In this document: positions 62,294 to 64,000 of the stretch, piece after piece | Layout of the letters: the number at the start of each line of letters is the position of its first letter | Position numbering within the stretch: position 1 is the first letter of the stretch | Source of the DNA: Achromobacter spanius | Lineage (GTDB): Bacteria > Pseudomonadota > Gammaproteobacteria > Burkholderiales > Burkholderiaceae_B | Reading direction: 5' to 3' | Length of the DNA stretch: 64,000 nt | Assembly: GCF_029637605.1 (NCBI RefSeq) | Contig: NZ_CP121261.1 | Span: forward strand, 496,001 to 560,000 | Made by a program: the position numbers and the translations under genes | The notes under the pieces: generated by a model | What the model saw: the letters and a program-made list of their open reading frames with translations, nothing else | Database searches by the model: none | Told to the model about the DNA's origin: nothing

Positions 62294-63943
62294 TCAGGAC
62301 GCATGCAGCCTGGTGTCCTGGTATTTGTGGACGGCCTCTTCAAGCGTTTGGAACAGGCCGTCCGTGCCCAAGGTTTCGCCTAGGGGTGATCGTCTTACCG
62401 TGGCCAGTACGCCTGGGGTTAGATTCGCCAGCCAAAGCTGGACGCCGTCGCGCCTTAACCGACGTTCCGCATCGCTCATCAATTTCAGCGCGGTGTATTC
62501 GATATCGAAAACACTTCCCATATCGAGTACGACCACCTTGGGGTGGTTTGCGTTGATCAATTGGGTGATCTTCTGGCCAATATTGTTTGCATTAACAAAG
62601 AAGATGCGTCCCTCGGGCCGAAGCAGCAAGATGCCTTCAAGCGCCTCATCGTCGGGATGGTCCGGGGACGCCGGACGGAACAGGTTCGTGTTCGGCTTAC
62701 GCAGCAGCCGATGCAAGGGCGGGTTGGACACCTGGTGGGCCAGGGCGACAAGCGACACGATGATGGCGACGAGTATCCCTTGCAGCGTGCCCAGCAGCAC
62801 GACACCGGCAAGCGCCACCAAGGCCCAGACAAGCTCTGTGCGCCGCACTCTGGCAATCGCACGGAACTCAGCCGGGTCGAACAGGCCAACCGAGTACACG
62901 ATGACCACCGCCGCCAGGGTTGCATGCGGCATCGCGCCAATCAACGGCGCCAGCAGCAGCATGACGCCCAGCGTGACCCCGGCGGTAACGCACTCGGCTA
63001 CCTGGGTGCGTGCGCCGGCGCGCCGATTCACGGCGGTTTGGGACGTTCCGCCGCCCGCCGGCATGGCGCCGAAGAGCGCGCCGCCTGCGTTCGAAAATCC
63101 CGTGGCCAACAATTCCCGATTGGCGTTCGGCAGGGCCTCGCCCGCTTTCGCAAAGGCTCGTCCCGCGGCGATCGTTTCGGTGAAACTCATCAACGCGATT
63201 CCCAGCGCCATGGGCCAAAGCTCACCTATCAAAGACGGATTCGGCAGGGTCAACGACGGTAAGCCCGTGGGCACATGGCCCACCGTTTGCACGCCAAGAT
63301 CAGCCAGTCCGAACATGCTGGTTGCCGCGATGGCAATCGCGACCGTGACCAGCGGCGCAGGCACGCGCGGCATGAATCGTTCCATGATGAGAAGCAGGCC
63401 CAACGTGATCGCGCCGACGGCGGTGGTGGCGATCGATAGCTGTGTAAACCCGTCAAATATTGCCAGCACGTTCGACAGAAACGGCCCCTTCGTGAAGTGA
63501 AGGCCAAGCAGTTTCGGTATTTGGTCGACCACGATCACGATGGCGATGCCCGCCTTGAAGCCGACCAATACCGGCTCCGAAATAAAGCTGGCCAGGTAGC
63601 CAAGCCGCAACAGGGACGCGGCGATCAGCACGACGCCAACCAGCAGCGCCAGCGTGGCCGTGGCAACCAGCAGTTGCGTGGCGTCGCCGCCAGGCACGGC
63701 CCGATCCAACGCTGTCGCGGTAAGGATGGCGAGCGTGGTCGTTGTGCTGACACTAAGCGGCCGGGATGTGCCGAGGAAGGCGTAAACCAGCATCGGCACG
63801 AACGCGGTGTAGAGCCCCACCTGAACCGGTAACCCCGCTACGGCGGCATAGGCCAGCGCTTTCGGAATGACGACGGCGGCGGTCGTCAGCCCGGCGGTGA
63901 CATCATCCTTTATCGGGCTTGTAGAGGGCAGGTCGCATGGCAT
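62294..63943 (-). CDS. SulP-family anion transporter with STAS domain
   Basis: 549 residues. Ten or more hydrophobic helices fill residues about 15-410, with SulP marks IKDDVTAGLTTAAVVIPKAL, GLPVQVGLYTAFVPMLVYAF, VLVGFKAGIAIVIVVDQIPK and AMPAGGGTSQTAVN. A cytoplasmic STAS domain spans about 430-540 (NPKVVVLDMGS-like core HPKVVVLDMGSVFDIEYTAL). It moves sulfate, bicarbonate or a dicarboxylate across the inner membrane. An in-frame stop precedes the ATG, so the gene is complete. It is convergent with the catabolic operon and has no evident functional tie to it. Confidence 0.93.
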   Translation of the reverse strand: MPCDLPSTSPIKDDVTAGLTTAAVVIPKALAYAAVAGLPVQVGLYTAFVPMLVYAFLGTSRPLSVSTTTTLAILTATALDRAVPGGDATQLLVATATLALLVGVVLIAASLLRLGYLASFISEPVLVGFKAGIAIVIVVDQIPKLLGLHFTKGPFLSNVLAIFDGFTQLSIATTAVGAITLGLLLIMERFMPRVPAPLVTVAIAIAATSMFGLADLGVQTVGHVPTGLPSLTLPNPSLIGELWPMALGIALMSFTETIAAGRAFAKAGEALPNANRELLATGFSNAGGALFGAMPAGGGTSQTAVNRRAGARTQVAECVTAGVTLGVMLLLAPLIGAMPHATLAAVVIVYSVGLFDPAEFRAIARVRRTELVWALVALAGVVLLGTLQGILVAIIVSLVALAHQVSNPPLHRLLRKPNTNLFRPASPDHPDDEALEGILLLRPEGRIFFVNANNIGQKITQLINANHPKVVVLDMGSVFDIEYTALKLMSDAERRLRRDGVQLWLANLTPGVLATVRRSPLGETLGTDGLFQTLEEAVHKYQDTRLHAS

Positions 63944-64000
63944 GGCGTCTCAACCGGGGGCCACCGCCTGCTGTACCGATGCGGGCGGCTGAGATTGATT

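Overview
The window looks like a chromosomal segment of a high-GC betaproteobacterium of the Alcaligenaceae (Achromobacter/Bordetella type). The reasons are the strong G/C third-position bias, three orphan Bug (TctC-type) periplasmic receptors, a FecR/TonB receptor pair, and a dense set of LysR/GntR/TetR-controlled catabolic operons. This assignment is inferred from gene content, not from a marker gene. No rRNA, tRNA, CRISPR array, transposase or integrase gene was recognised.

Layout. (1) 1-3.5 kb: the end of a probable FecR, a FecA-type TonB-dependent receptor, and a truncated copy of a GAF/PAS/GGDEF gene. The truncation point carries a palindromic repeat built on GGTGTCAGACTGC. (2) 3.7-13.9 kb: a block lying between the truncated GGDEF copy and the intact one. 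It holds a secreted protein of unknown function, a minus-strand arylsulfatase/Bug/GMC-oxidoreductase operon, a divergent MocR regulator, an outer-membrane-like protein and a DUF1254/DUF1214 protein. (3) 14.2-16.1 kb: the intact diguanylate cyclase gene, with an 831-bp direct repeat shared with region 1. (4) 16.2-25.4 kb: LysR with a divergent operon of a TauD-like dioxygenase, Bug, nitrilase, a polar amino-acid ABC transporter, an aminotransferase and a frameshifted RraA-like aldolase. (5) 25.5-37.2 kb: two divergent operons around a GntR/FCD regulator. One carries an isocitrate-lyase-family enzyme, SDRs, Bug and a decayed FAD-oxidase. The other carries an aconitase-family enzyme, a dihydropyrimidinase-family hydrolase, an N-carbamoylsarcosine/maleamate amidase-type hydrolase and a CobW GTPase. 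(6) 37.3-40.3 kb: MFS pump with divergent TetR and strong operators, a small unknown gene and a YCII protein. (7) 40.7-47.7 kb: a 2326-residue autotransporter with a glycine-rich head and 1.31-kb internal repeats. (8) 47.8-62.3 kb: GNAT acetyltransferase, then a compact GntR-led operon with a branched-chain-type ABC importer, LeuC/LeuD-like hydratase, HyuB/HyuA, a cysteine-less isochorismatase homologue, an FAD oxidoreductase and an isocitrate-lyase-family enzyme. (9) 62.3-63.9 kb: SulP anion transporter.

The most interesting pattern is that regions 5 and 8 use unrelated proteins to assemble the same order of chemistry: uptake, cyclic amide ring opening, amide hydrolysis, aconitase-type hydration, and C-C cleavage by an isocitrate-lyase-family enzyme, with a redox enzyme and a GntR regulator. 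I propose that both are cyclic-imide or hydantoin-like catabolic modules ending in a substituted maleate, then a malate, then pyruvate plus an acid. This is inference from family content and has not been tested.
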